Below, piece after piece: positions 1 through 8,287 of a stretch of 52,961 nucleotides of DNA (position 1 is its first letter; each line of letters starts with the position of its first letter). Position numbers and translations under genes: made by a program. Location: assembly GCA_937899625.1 (NCBI GenBank), contig CALCCB010000052.1, positions 1-52,961 of the forward strand. The letters run 5' to 3'. The notes below the pieces were generated by a model. The model had not been told where the DNA came from and did no database searches. It saw nothing but the letters and a program-made list of their open reading frames with translations. This stretch comes from an uncultured Bacteroidota bacterium (GTDB lineage Bacteria > Bacteroidota > Bacteroidia > Flavobacteriales_D > Crocinitomicaceae).

Positions 1-219
1 AAAAGGATCGTGAGATATTACCAGCTCATGATCTTTATTCACCACAACGTCTAGCTCAATACCATCGATTGGAAGCTGAAGGGCCTTCTGAAAACCGACT
101 AAGGTATTTTCAGGATATACACCACGGAAACCTCGGTGTCCGATGATCATGCAATTGTTATTTTGTGCTTCAATTGAATTCGAGGTGATCAAAGAGATAA
201 ACAATAAAATACCCTTCAT
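1..219 (-). CDS. Glycerophosphodiester phosphodiesterase, partial (C-terminus off the left edge)
   Basis: This open frame is read from an ATG at 219 to the window edge (73 codons). Enzymes of this family hydrolyse glycerophosphodiesters to glycerol-3-phosphate and an alcohol. The visible part holds an N-terminal signal-like stretch (residues 1-18). It is followed by the family hallmarks GHRG (about residues 28-31), PENTL (about 37-41), an IELDV metal-site motif (about 55-59) and an SHD motif near the edge. The signal sequence suggests an exported, periplasmic enzyme. It lies 13 bp downstream of the DUF6629 gene on the same strand and ends a minus-strand series with a PhoR/PhoB-like pair. An organophosphate-scavenging role under phosphate control is an inference. 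The catalytic C-terminal half is not in the window. Confidence 0.88.
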   Translation of the reverse strand, partial: MKGILLFISLITSNSIEAQNNNCMIIGHRGFRGVYPENTLVGFQKALQLPIDGIELDVVVNKDHELVISHDPF

Positions 220-232
220 GAACTATAGTATT

Positions 233-877
233 TCATACCCCAAGGGTTTTAGGGTTTTTAGCATCTACGAGTAATACTAAAGAGCTAAGGATAGCAGCAA
301 AGAAGCACCAGATCGAGATCACATGATAGAAGTAGAAGATCATTGCAACGATTAGGGATCCTACTAGAATTGTCCCAACAAGTTTCATATATTTTAAACT
401 GGAAACATAGAAAGGAATTGCCGTGCTGATCACGTACAACACCTGATGTATACCTAAACGCTGAATTTCAATATCGTAGTGAATGTGGTTTTGGGAACTA
501 GTTGCTTCGACATCGTAGAAGATCAGACTATAAACGAGTTGTAATGATGCAAGTATTCCAATCATAAACGGATAGAAAAGTATCTTCTTGCGCTTGCTGT
601 CAGGTTCCATATTCCATATCGCATAAGGGATCCATATAGGCCAGAACACTTGTGCAAAGAAGATGTATATGTACATGGATACATCCAACATAAGAGATTG
701 GTCTCCACTATTTAAACTCACCCACAAAAAACCTTCAGAAATTTGTTGGAGTCCAAAAAAAATCGGCACGGATGCAAAAGCGATCTTCTTTTTGGAATTT
801 ACTTTTTTAAGGGCATAGGCACCCACTCCAACCAGAGCTACACCAGCGCTAAAACTGACCTCAGCTGAAAAACACAT
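233..877 (-). CDS. DUF6629 family integral membrane protein
   Basis: A 214-residue protein that starts with MCFSAE and continues with a hydrophobic helix, the typical N-terminus of the DUF6629 family. About seven hydrophobic segments are spread over its length, with a conserved-looking LQQISEGFLW stretch near residues 43-52. The function of the family is not known to me. It lies 63 bp downstream of the sensor kinase on the same strand and 13 bp upstream of the glycerophosphodiesterase, so co-transcription is plausible. The gap to the kinase gene holds an 11-bp-spaced direct repeat that may be a regulatory site. Confidence 0.8.
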   Translation of the reverse strand: MCFSAEVSFSAGVALVGVGAYALKKVNSKKKIAFASVPIFFGLQQISEGFLWVSLNSGDQSLMLDVSMYIYIFFAQVFWPIWIPYAIWNMEPDSKRKKILFYPFMIGILASLQLVYSLIFYDVEATSSQNHIHYDIEIQRLGIHQVLYVISTAIPFYVSSLKYMKLVGTILVGSLIVAMIFYFYHVISIWCFFAAILSSLVLLVDAKNPKTLGV

Positions 878-892
878 ACAATCGAATTTCTT

Positions 893-911
893 AAATCTAA
901 GAAAAATCTAA
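893..911 (-). promoter_or_regulatory. 11-bp-spaced direct repeat upstream of the DUF6629 gene
   Basis: On the minus strand the octamer TTAGATTT occurs twice with starts exactly 11 bp apart (plus-strand AAATCTAA at 893-900 and 904-911), ending 15 bp before the DUF6629 start codon. OmpR/PhoB regulators bind direct repeats of this spacing. I see no good -7 element in register with it, so this is a weak candidate. Confidence 0.25.
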
Positions 912-940
912 CTAACGAAATTGGAGATTAAAGATTTTAC

Positions 941-2023
941 TTATTTAATTTGTACACCCCTAGATGAATAAATTGCTGACGTTCCCGACCCTTTATCCAA
1001 ACTGAAGGTAAATGTGCTTCCGACACCAACGGTACTTCTCACAGAAATCGTTTGACCGTGAGACTCAATAATGTGCTTAACGATCGAAAGTCCAAGTCCT
1101 GATCCGCCTTCATTTCGGTTTCTGGATTTTTCAACACGGTAAAAACGTTCAAAAAGTCTTGGGATGTTATTCTCATCAATACCGGGTCCGTTATCCGAGA
1201 CTTCAACAGTGATGATGTCGTCAATAATGTAAAATCTAACCTCGGTTGTACCTTCAGTATTTCCATAGAAAATCGAATTGATCAATAAATTCGTCAATAC
1301 CTGAGCGATCTTTCCTCTATCCGCACGAACAATAATTGCAGAGTAAGGTTTTGAAAATTTAAGTTTGATCCCTTTTTCCTTTGCTTTCAATTCAAGGGCT
1401 TCAAAGATCTCTTTCGTCAACTCTACAATATCGAAATTCTTATAGTCAAGATGGAGACTCTCTGCTTCAAGTTTAGTGATCTGATCCAGATCTTCAAGGA
1501 TGTTCACAATTCGATCAGTAGCTTTACTGGCTCGTTCGAGAAACAGCCGGTTGACTTCTTCGTCTTCAAGTCCTCCTTCCAGTAACGTAAGGATATATCC
1601 CTGAATACTAAAAACGGGTGTCTTTAATTCATGGGCAAGATTTCCTAAAAATTCTTTGCGGTACTCTTCACGTTCTTTCAGCCGATCGATTTCAGTATAC
1701 CGTTCTTCTGCCCACTTTTTCGTCTCCTCTTCAGCGGTAGCGATGATGTCTTCTCGTAAACTAAATTTTAATGCTTCTGAATTGGTTATTTTCCCTTTTC
1801 GGATTGACCTGTATAACAGTTTCAGTCGATCATTTATAAAATTCTTGATAAAGAAATAGAAAACTCCGAATGATACAATTCCCGTAGCAAAGGGTAATCC
1901 AAACATTAACCAGTATGGGAGGTTATGAAATTTAAAATCCAGAAATAGTATCAACAGAAAGGTCAGGAACATTGTCACCGCACTTCCTCCGAGTACAATA
2001 TGGATAGGCTTGAGGTTTTTCAC
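941..2023 (-). CDS. PhoR-like sensor histidine kinase
   Basis: A 360-residue membrane histidine kinase. There are two membrane helices (about residues 8-29 and 37-59) joined by a loop of only some seven residues, so there is no periplasmic sensor domain. A linker follows, then a HisKA domain with the phospho-acceptor His131 in HELKTP, and a HATPase domain with an N-box around Asn249, DNGPG at about 277-281, an FERF F-box and GGSGLGL near 306-312. It overlaps the upstream response regulator by 4 bp, so the two form a cognate pair. The lack of an external domain is like PhoR proteins that sense through the Pst transporter, but the signal is not shown by the sequence. Confidence 0.93.
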   Translation of the reverse strand: MKNLKPIHIVLGGSAVTMFLTFLLILFLDFKFHNLPYWLMFGLPFATGIVSFGVFYFFIKNFINDRLKLLYRSIRKGKITNSEALKFSLREDIIATAEEETKKWAEERYTEIDRLKEREEYRKEFLGNLAHELKTPVFSIQGYILTLLEGGLEDEEVNRLFLERASKATDRIVNILEDLDQITKLEAESLHLDYKNFDIVELTKEIFEALELKAKEKGIKLKFSKPYSAIIVRADRGKIAQVLTNLLINSIFYGNTEGTTEVRFYIIDDIITVEVSDNGPGIDENNIPRLFERFYRVEKSRNRNEGGSGLGLSIVKHIIESHGQTISVRSTVGVGSTFTFSLDKGSGTSAIYSSRGVQIK

Positions 2024-2706
2024 ACGTCTTGAAATGTATATCCGACACCTTTAATAGTACGAATATACGCATCTCCCAGTTTTTCTCTTAATTTTCGAAT
2101 ATGTACGTCTATTGTCCTTTCACCTACAATGGTATCATTTCCCCAAATTAAGGATAGAATTTGTTCACGGTTATAAACTTTACCTGGTTTACTGACGAGT
2201 AATTCCAATAATTCGAACTCTTTTTTAGGCAATGAAATTTCTTCACCTTTAACTAGTATGAGAAATCTCTCACGATCAATCTTTACGGATTGAGTGGGCG
2301 CAACCATGGATTCTCTTGGTGAATTTATGTCACGACGAAGTAATGAGATCACTTTACTAACCATGAGTCTTGGACGAATTGGTTTTGAAATATAATCATC
2401 TGCCCCAGCTTCAAAGCCAGCAATTTGAGAATAATCTTCTGATCGTGATGTTAGAAATGCTATGATAGGCTGATTGATCGAAATGTCTTCACGGATCAAC
2501 CGACAAGTTTCAATACCATCCATTTTTGGCATCATAACGTCCAATAGTATCAGATTGGGCGAGATTTGTTTGGTGATCTTAAGTGCCTCGATTCCATTAT
2601 TGGCGGTGACTACTTTGAATCCTTCTTTTTTCAGATTGTAGGAAAGGAAATCTATTATATCCGGTTCATCATCGACAAGAAGGATCGTAAATTTTTTGTT
2701 TTCCAT
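2020..2706 (-). CDS. PhoB-like response regulator (OmpR family)
   Basis: A 228-residue regulator with a receiver domain (acidic DDE near residues 12-14, phospho-acceptor Asp56 in LDVMMP, Lys108 in SKP) and a C-terminal winged-helix DNA-binding domain ending in KGVGYTF. The recognition segment ERTIDVHIRKLREK is nearly the same as in the second regulator at 7563-8231. It overlaps its kinase by 4 bp. A terminator separates it from the T9SS protein gene upstream, and I found no convincing promoter in the 55 bp between them. It may be expressed by read-through or from a site inside the terminator region. It is the best candidate for binding the phased repeats at 4425-4479 and 7484-7549. Confidence 0.93.
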   Translation of the reverse strand: MENKKFTILLVDDEPDIIDFLSYNLKKEGFKVVTANNGIEALKITKQISPNLILLDVMMPKMDGIETCRLIREDISINQPIIAFLTSRSEDYSQIAGFEAGADDYISKPIRPRLMVSKVISLLRRDINSPRESMVAPTQSVKIDRERFLILVKGEEISLPKKEFELLELLVSKPGKVYNREQILSLIWGNDTIVGERTIDVHIRKLREKLGDAYIRTIKGVGYTFQDV

Positions 2707-2723
2707 ACGACAGGATATAAAAA

Positions 2724-2748
2724 GGGCTATCTGATGTCCAGATAGCCC
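2724..2748 (-). terminator. Rho-independent terminator of the T9SS beta-helix gene
   Basis: A perfect 10-bp stem (GGGCTATCTG at 2724-2733 with CAGATAGCCC at 2739-2748) has a five-base loop. On the minus strand it is followed by TTTTTAT. It lies 14 bp past the stop of the gene at 2762. Confidence 0.9.
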
Positions 2749-2761
2749 CCATTATTTTTAA

Positions 2762-4390
2762 TTATTTCTGGATGATCAAACGACGTGTTACAACGCTATT
2801 TGAATTTGAAACAGAAACTGTATAGATTCCTGCAGGAAGATCATTAGTTGATAATTCAACATTGTTCTTTCCAGTGTTAAGATCAACATTTACATTGCTT
2901 ACCATTTGACCCATTTGGTTGTAGATCGCGATGTTTACAGATGAGTTCTCAAGAGAAGAGATCATCAATGTTGCGTTGCTCGCAGTTGGGTTAGGGTAAA
3001 GGATCATATCGCTAATTACGGCCATTTCTTCAAGTCCGACGAATGAAGTAAATACGTCAGAAGGATAATCAGCACCGGTAGCAACTGTTGAAGAAGCTGC
3101 CAAACGAGCATCTGGCTTCGAAGTTAAACCAGGGAACATATCCACCCAGTTGATCTGAGAAATAGTTGTTACTGAATCGTTCATCTGTGTTCCAAACATT
3201 GTTGCGTAGAATACCGGCGTTGCCGTCACTGTAACTGTTGCATTTGCAAAGTTTGAATAAACAACATTGTGAGAGAATCTTGTTGTAGAATCAGCTCCAA
3301 CTGCAAGATAATTATCTTCATTCCCTTCCAATGAAAGTCCTTTTTCCCAACCTGTTACCAAAGAGTTGTAAATTGAGATTGATGAATTTCTTCTGATACG
3401 GAATGCCTTTTCAAATTTCTCTCCTACAGGAAGTACTGCGGTACCATCGTATTTTGGTCCAACCATTGTGATGTTTGAGAATACAGCTTTTGTACGTGGC
3501 AAAGCAGCTGAACCTGTCGCATCATTGTCTGATTCAAATGAATTAGAATCACCGGCAGCATCAGATAAATTTGGGTCACGAACGATCAAACCGAATTGTA
3601 CATTTCCTCTATATCCGAAGTCAGTATCAAAATCGTCATCTAAACCTCTGTAGGCGATCAAGTGCTTACAGTTCACAGTTCCACCGAACCATTCGAAAGA
3701 ATCGTCTCCTGAAAAAGAAACTTGTACATAATCTACTTGCGTAGCACTTCCTACAGATCCAAAAGTCAACCCATTGATCTCCTTATTTGGTTGTAAAGGA
3801 ATACCAGGGAATTCAATTCGCACATATTTTAATGATCCGGAGTTGTCAGCGTCATCTGATCCACCGAATTCTGTATCTGTAGAAACCGTTAAACCTTCAA
3901 TGTTGGCAATTCCTCCAGGCTGATTGTTTCTTGCTTTCCCAAGGATCACTAAACCTCCCCAGTCACCTTCTGCTCTGTCACCAATAGCTTCGTTTGATGT
4001 AAACACAACTGGATTTGCAGCTGTACCCTCGGCAATGATTTTCGCGCCTCTGGTGATGATCAGTGTACCTTGAGTTGCAAGATCTCCTCTGATAATAGTT
4101 CCTGGCTGGATAGTTAAAGTTGCATTGTTCTTAACGAATACTTTGTTTTGTAATAAGATCACCCCACTCCAAGTCGTATTTGATGTAATATCTGTAGATA
4201 CTGTAGATGTTGTTGCTGGATATACAGTGTTCTCAGGATCGAAATTTGCCCATGAATCTGTCCAGTCTGTTGCAGGAGTGTTGTCTGTTACTGGAAAAGC
4301 ACCCAAATAAGGTACAGCTTCCCAAAATCCTTGTGCCGATAGTGTGGTACTAAGTAGACCAGCGGCAATTGTCATGTAAATCTTCTTCAT
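2762..4390 (-). CDS. Secreted beta-helix protein with T9SS type A sorting domain
   Basis: A 542-residue secreted protein. A signal peptide (about residues 1-19, ending in SAQ) is followed by a region rich in short beta repeats and Gly/Asn turns (about 75-440) that reads as a right-handed parallel beta-helix. The C-terminus carries a T9SS type A sorting domain beginning LYPNPTAS near residue 463, so the protein should cross the outer membrane through the Por system. It ends before the regulator gene with its own terminator. Its promoter (4411-4479) carries the same phased repeats as the neighbouring TonB receptor, which implies that the two are co-regulated and probably work together at the cell surface. 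Its substrate is unknown; a role in binding a phosphorus source is only inferred. Confidence 0.85.
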   Translation of the reverse strand: MKKIYMTIAAGLLSTTLSAQGFWEAVPYLGAFPVTDNTPATDWTDSWANFDPENTVYPATTSTVSTDITSNTTWSGVILLQNKVFVKNNATLTIQPGTIIRGDLATQGTLIITRGAKIIAEGTAANPVVFTSNEAIGDRAEGDWGGLVILGKARNNQPGGIANIEGLTVSTDTEFGGSDDADNSGSLKYVRIEFPGIPLQPNKEINGLTFGSVGSATQVDYVQVSFSGDDSFEWFGGTVNCKHLIAYRGLDDDFDTDFGYRGNVQFGLIVRDPNLSDAAGDSNSFESDNDATGSAALPRTKAVFSNITMVGPKYDGTAVLPVGEKFEKAFRIRRNSSISIYNSLVTGWEKGLSLEGNEDNYLAVGADSTTRFSHNVVYSNFANATVTVTATPVFYATMFGTQMNDSVTTISQINWVDMFPGLTSKPDARLAASSTVATGADYPSDVFTSFVGLEEMAVISDMILYPNPTASNATLMISSLENSSVNIAIYNQMGQMVSNVNVDLNTGKNNVELSTNDLPAGIYTVSVSNSNSVVTRRLIIQK

Positions 4391-4410
4391 GTTTATAATT
4401 TTTTACTGAT

Positions 4411-4479
4411 GCAAAGTAAGTCCAAACTTCTTTGATGATAGTTATGTACTATTTATCTGTTTCTTAAGGTTATGTTAAG
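4411..4479 (-). promoter_or_regulatory. Promoter with five 11-bp-phased TTAA-like boxes (T9SS protein gene)
   Basis: Read on the minus strand, a -7 element ending CTTTGC (4411-4416) is preceded by 11-mers at 4425-4435, 4436-4446, 4447-4457, 4458-4468 and 4469-4479. Their positions 2-5 are CAAA, ATAA, ATAA, TTAA and TTAA. The first box begins 13 bp from the G of CTTTG, exactly as in the receptor promoter at 7471-7549. No TTTG -33 element is visible, which fits an activator-dependent promoter. The predicted transcript starts about 15-20 bases before the ATG at 4390. Binding by a PhoB-type regulator is inferred. Confidence 0.55.
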
Positions 4480-4503
4480 AAATACAAATAAACTGGTAAC
4501 ATT

Positions 4504-4537
4504 AAAAAGAGGGAAGCAGTAATGCTTCCCTCTTTTT
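4504..4537 (-). terminator. Strong terminator of the TonB receptor gene
   Basis: A perfect 15-bp stem (4504-4518 with 4523-4537) closes a GTAA loop, with A runs on one side and T runs on the other, so it can act in both directions. It lies 20 bp past the receptor stop codon and separates the receptor from the T9SS gene. Confidence 0.93.
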
Positions 4538-4557
4538 CTTATCCTAAAGGATTTTTC

Positions 4558-7449
4558 TTAAAAAGTATATTTTACTTGTAAGGTAACTGTCTGTCCGTAA
4601 GTGACTTCTTGCCATACGTTGTCAGGTCCAGCTTCGTATTTATTGTTTGTCGTCGGATCCTCACTTTCAAAGATGTTCTTGTTCTTCTTGTTGTCAAATT
4701 TTCCATTTCCATTCAAATCCTGGAAGAAAATTAAGTCTTGTGCAAGTAGATCTTTAATATTCAATTTGAACTGCCAGTGGTCTCCCACTTTTTTCGCAAC
4801 CTGAAAATCAAGTACGTTTCGACCATTTTCCCACACGTTTGGTTCTTGAACGTTACCTACGATGTAAATACGTTGTCCAACTCTGTTGAATGATGCACTA
4901 ACGTTCCATGTTGTATCAGGAGAAGTATAATAAGCACCACCATTAATGATGTATGGAGATTGACCTTGCAAAGGACGAGGGTCAGATCCTGGAAAATCCG
5001 TCAGGTCAACTTGTGAGTTGATGTATGAAAGGTTTGTGTAAAGTGTCAAGTTACTCCAGAATGGGTGGTTTTCTTGCTTCGAAACAAAATCCATTTTCAC
5101 ACGGTACTCTAATTCAGCACCAACATTTGTTACAGATGGTACATTCGTGTAATACAATTCAGGAGCCCCTGATGTACCTGTTCTATTGATCAATTCAATT
5201 GGATTTGTAAAGTTCTTGTAGAATCCTGATACACTTAGGATCTGTCCTTCGCCTGGATAGTATTCGTAGCGAAGATCGAAATTGTCAATCGTAGCACGCT
5301 GCAAATTAGGATTACCGCTTAGGATGTTATCCATAACGAAGTTATAGAATGCGAATGGCGCTAATTCTCTGAATTCAGGTCTTGATAGCGTTCTGTAATA
5401 GCTTGCTCGAAGGTTCACCTTTTTACTCAGTGCATATACTAAGTTCAATGAAGGTAATAGGTCATTCACTGTTGTATCAAGACTGCGAGCAACGTTCGAA
5501 CCGAATTCTGTATAATTGAATTCCTGTCTGTACGATTCAAATCTTAATCCTCCGATCATTCTAAGTTTCTTAAGGACAGTTGCATCAGCCATCAAGAATC
5601 CAGCATTTAACATTGAGCTAGCTTGATAACTATCATCAACCTTTGAAGCCTCTTCCAATTTGAAACCTCCTAACCCTGAATCCAGTAACCCAAGGTTTTC
5701 TGGAGCGAAGATCTCATCTTCAGGTAACAGTAACAATTGACTATCAAAATTGCTTCCACTAGGCTTGTATTGAGAGAACCCAAAATTTCTTGCAGCAAAA
5801 TCTCTAGTTCTGAACTGATTCATTCCTCCGAATTTCAATTCTACACGATTGGTGTCTTTTTCTTCTCCGAATTTGTAAGAATAATCATATTTCAAACTTC
5901 CGATCTTTTCATTTGATGTGGACCAGAACATGTTTCCCGCTGCAGTTGGAATTGTACCATTGTTCTGAATGATAGCAACAAAAGACTCATTTGGATCATC
6001 CTCACTCATTGCATATTTACGGTAAACAACTCGTCGCTGGTTAGGAATTTCTCTGGTTATGTCACTAAATCCTGCTGTCCAGTTTAATTTTGACTTGTCG
6101 AATTCATGATTACCAACGAGTTGACTTGTCAATAGATTATTCTGAGTATACATAAAGTTTGTTGAACGTTCATATTGATGAGGATCATTGTCCAGTTCTC
6201 TTACCCCATGTCTGATGTTAACTTTATCTTCAGAATTGATCGAATAAAGATTCTTTAAAGAGATTTTGTTCTTACTGTTCCACTTGTACTGTAAGTTTAG
6301 CATACCACTATTAACAATGCTCTTAGTGAAGACAGAGTCATCCAGTTCCATTTTCAGGATTGTTCCTCCGGCTTGTTCTTCATAATCTCTTCTGATCTGC
6401 TGGTTGTATTGAGCATTGTTGTTATAGTTATAGGCGAATACGAATCCAAGTTTTTTCTCCTTGATCGTGTAATTTCTACCTATTACATATTGAAGAGAGG
6501 TATTTGGCATCGCAATTCCGTGTTGTGCTGCCCAATTGAAATTCATCAATTTTGCTAGCTCTGCTTTATCAGCTTTGGAGCTTGGGAAATCAATGGTTGA
6601 AGGTAGATCGCCCGGTAGTGATCTTGCACCAGCACCAAGTCCAAGAAAATCCGTACTACTTCCTTCTGATCGAGCAAAATCTTTAAACGTAGTAATGGCG
6701 TTGTATCCACCAGATAGTTGTATTTCCTGAAAATTTTCCGCTTTTGGTTCTTTTGTATTAATGTCAATAACTCCTCCTGCGAATTCTCCTGGTAGATCAG
6801 GTGTAGCAGTCTTGTAGACAACTAAATTGTCTAGCATGTTTGAAGGGAAGAGATCAAATGAAAAAGCTTTTCGATCACTTTCAGTACTAGGTAATGATGC
6901 TCCATTAAGCAATCCAAAATTATAACGATCACTTAGTCCTCGAATAACAACGAATTTGTTGTCTTGAACACTTGCGCCACTGATTCTCTTTAAAACGTCA
7001 CTTGCTTTGTTATCTGGTGTTTTTTGGATGGTCTCAGCCGTAATTCCATCCATTACACTTGCACCATTTCTTTGCATTCTGATCAATTCACTATTGGATT
7101 GCTTGTCAACAGTGTGAGAAACTTCAATTGGTCCGATCTCAAGAACATCAGAAACCAGAGAAACATTAATGACTGTGTTTTCTCCGTCGTTTACAACGAT
7201 ATCATTGACCACTTGAACCTTATAGGTATCATATTTAAAGGATAAAGAGTAGGTTCCAGGTGTCAGGTCTTTAATGAGATAATTACCGTCAAGATCCGAA
7301 AAGGCCCCTTTTTGTTGACCTTCAACCATAATTTTGGCTCCCGGAATGGTCTCTTTAGATTTTGCATCTGTAACTTGCCCACTGATCGTACCTTGTGCAA
7401 AGATCAAGGTTGGCGATAAAAGTAATGCTGCGAAAAATACGATTTTCAT
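4558..7449 (-). CDS. TonB-dependent outer-membrane receptor with carboxypeptidase-regulatory N-terminal domain
   Basis: An outer-membrane active transporter of about 963 residues. A signal peptide is followed by a carboxypeptidase-regulatory-like beta domain (about residues 20-105), a plug domain (about 120-245, including a GGVIDINTK stretch) and a long barrel ending in an aromatic residue (KYTF). No SusD partner is adjacent. The frame is open up to a codon at 7485, but the ATG at 7449 is preferred. It begins a proper signal peptide (MKIVFFAALLLSP), and the longer form would put its first codons over the promoter's -7 element (7471-7475). The gene has its own promoter and terminator and shares promoter design with the T9SS protein next to it. 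The ligand is unknown; the regulator context suggests a phosphorus compound. Confidence 0.9.
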   Translation of the reverse strand: MKIVFFAALLLSPTLIFAQGTISGQVTDAKSKETIPGAKIMVEGQQKGAFSDLDGNYLIKDLTPGTYSLSFKYDTYKVQVVNDIVVNDGENTVINVSLVSDVLEIGPIEVSHTVDKQSNSELIRMQRNGASVMDGITAETIQKTPDNKASDVLKRISGASVQDNKFVVIRGLSDRYNFGLLNGASLPSTESDRKAFSFDLFPSNMLDNLVVYKTATPDLPGEFAGGVIDINTKEPKAENFQEIQLSGGYNAITTFKDFARSEGSSTDFLGLGAGARSLPGDLPSTIDFPSSKADKAELAKLMNFNWAAQHGIAMPNTSLQYVIGRNYTIKEKKLGFVFAYNYNNNAQYNQQIRRDYEEQAGGTILKMELDDSVFTKSIVNSGMLNLQYKWNSKNKISLKNLYSINSEDKVNIRHGVRELDNDPHQYERSTNFMYTQNNLLTSQLVGNHEFDKSKLNWTAGFSDITREIPNQRRVVYRKYAMSEDDPNESFVAIIQNNGTIPTAAGNMFWSTSNEKIGSLKYDYSYKFGEEKDTNRVELKFGGMNQFRTRDFAARNFGFSQYKPSGSNFDSQLLLLPEDEIFAPENLGLLDSGLGGFKLEEASKVDDSYQASSMLNAGFLMADATVLKKLRMIGGLRFESYRQEFNYTEFGSNVARSLDTTVNDLLPSLNLVYALSKKVNLRASYYRTLSRPEFRELAPFAFYNFVMDNILSGNPNLQRATIDNFDLRYEYYPGEGQILSVSGFYKNFTNPIELINRTGTSGAPELYYTNVPSVTNVGAELEYRVKMDFVSKQENHPFWSNLTLYTNLSYINSQVDLTDFPGSDPRPLQGQSPYIINGGAYYTSPDTTWNVSASFNRVGQRIYIVGNVQEPNVWENGRNVLDFQVAKKVGDHWQFKLNIKDLLAQDLIFFQDLNGNGKFDNKKNKNIFESEDPTTNNKYEAGPDNVWQEVTYGQTVTLQVKYTF

Positions 7450-7470
7450 AGATAAATTCGTTTTACGCTG

Positions 7471-7549
7471 CAAAGGAAAGGACAAGGTCTGATTCAGTGT
7501 TTAAGACCGTATTAATATTACATTAATATGGGATAACAATTACTTAACA
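7471..7549 (-). promoter_or_regulatory. Promoter with five to six 11-bp-phased TTAA-like boxes (TonB receptor gene)
   Basis: On the minus strand a -7 element ending CCTTTGC (CTTTG at 7471-7475) is preceded, 13 bp from its G, by 11-mers at 7484-7494, 7495-7505, 7506-7516, 7517-7527, 7528-7538 and 7539-7549. The five distal ones read CTTAAACACTG, ATTAATACGGT, ATTAATGTAAT, TGTTATCCCAT and TGTTAAGTAAT. The TTA/TTAA core keeps the same place in each (shifted by one base in the last two). The register matches the promoter at 4411-4479. This looks like a Pho-box-type array for head-to-tail binding of an OmpR/PhoB regulator. Confidence 0.6.
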
Positions 7550-7562
7550 TTAGGTGCCGGAT

Positions 7563-8231
7563 TTATTCCGGTATGTAAGAATAACCAATTCCTTTTACTG
7601 TTTTGATCGAATTTTCCCCGATTTTTTCACGAAGTTTTCGAATATGAACATCGATGGTTCGGTCACCGACAACAACTCCATCTCCCCAAACATTTTCAAG
7701 GATGATTTCTCGTTCAAAAACATGATAAGGCCTCGAATGCAAAAGTGCGAGTAATTCAAATTCCTTTTTAGGTAAATGAAGTGTTTCTCCCTTAAAGACA
7801 ACATGGTATCGATCACGATTGATGACCAGTTGATCGTTCATGGGTTCATCAGTTTTGTTTATCGAGGTTCTTCGAAGAAGAGCGTTTAATCTGCTGATGA
7901 GTACTTTGGGTTTAATAGGTTTTGAAACGTAATCATCTGCACCGGCTTCAAGCCCCGCTATTTGCGAATAATCCTCACTTCTTGCTGTTAAAAAACAAAT
8001 AAGAACATGAGCAATTTTAGGCATTGATCGAATTGCTTCACAGACTTCTATGCCATCCATACCAGGCATCATGACATCCAGGACGATTAAATCGGGCACA
8101 AAGGTTTTTGCGACTTCAATCCCTTGTTCCCCGTTTTCAGCTGTCAATACCTCAAACCCTTCCTTTTTGAGATTATATTCCAAAAGGGTTCTGATATCTT
8201 CTTCATCATCTATGATTAAGATCTTTGCCAT
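7563..8231 (-). CDS. Orphan PhoB-like response regulator
   Basis: A 222-residue OmpR-family regulator. It has a receiver domain with acidic DDE near residues 8-10, phospho-acceptor Asp52 in LDVMMP and Lys104 in SKP, then a winged helix ending KGIGYSY. It resembles the regulator at 2020-2706 along its whole length, and the DNA-contacting segment RTIDVHIRKLREK is the same in both, so the two may recognise similar sites. No kinase gene is adjacent. It ends 13 bp before the phased-repeat array of the receptor promoter, on the same strand. The upstream gap contains a perfect 9-bp inverted repeat (8288-8315). It may be served by the kinase at 941-2023 or by one outside the window. Confidence 0.92.
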   Translation of the reverse strand: MAKILIIDDEEDIRTLLEYNLKKEGFEVLTAENGEQGIEVAKTFVPDLIVLDVMMPGMDGIEVCEAIRSMPKIAHVLICFLTARSEDYSQIAGLEAGADDYVSKPIKPKVLISRLNALLRRTSINKTDEPMNDQLVINRDRYHVVFKGETLHLPKKEFELLALLHSRPYHVFEREIILENVWGDGVVVGDRTIDVHIRKLREKIGENSIKTVKGIGYSYIPE

Positions 8232-8287
8232 TGTCTAAAATTATATAAAAGAAATTCAGCCTTCATCAAATTGGTCTAAATATATTG

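Noticed and set aside
7450-7485. Longer N-terminus of the TonB receptor starting at 7485
   Set aside because: It would place the start codon upstream of the -7 element, in the phased array, and it delays the signal peptide by 12 residues.
7557-7571. Hairpin CCGGA/TCCGG at the stop of the orphan regulator
   Set aside because: The stem is only five bases and no T run follows on either strand, so it is not a convincing terminator.
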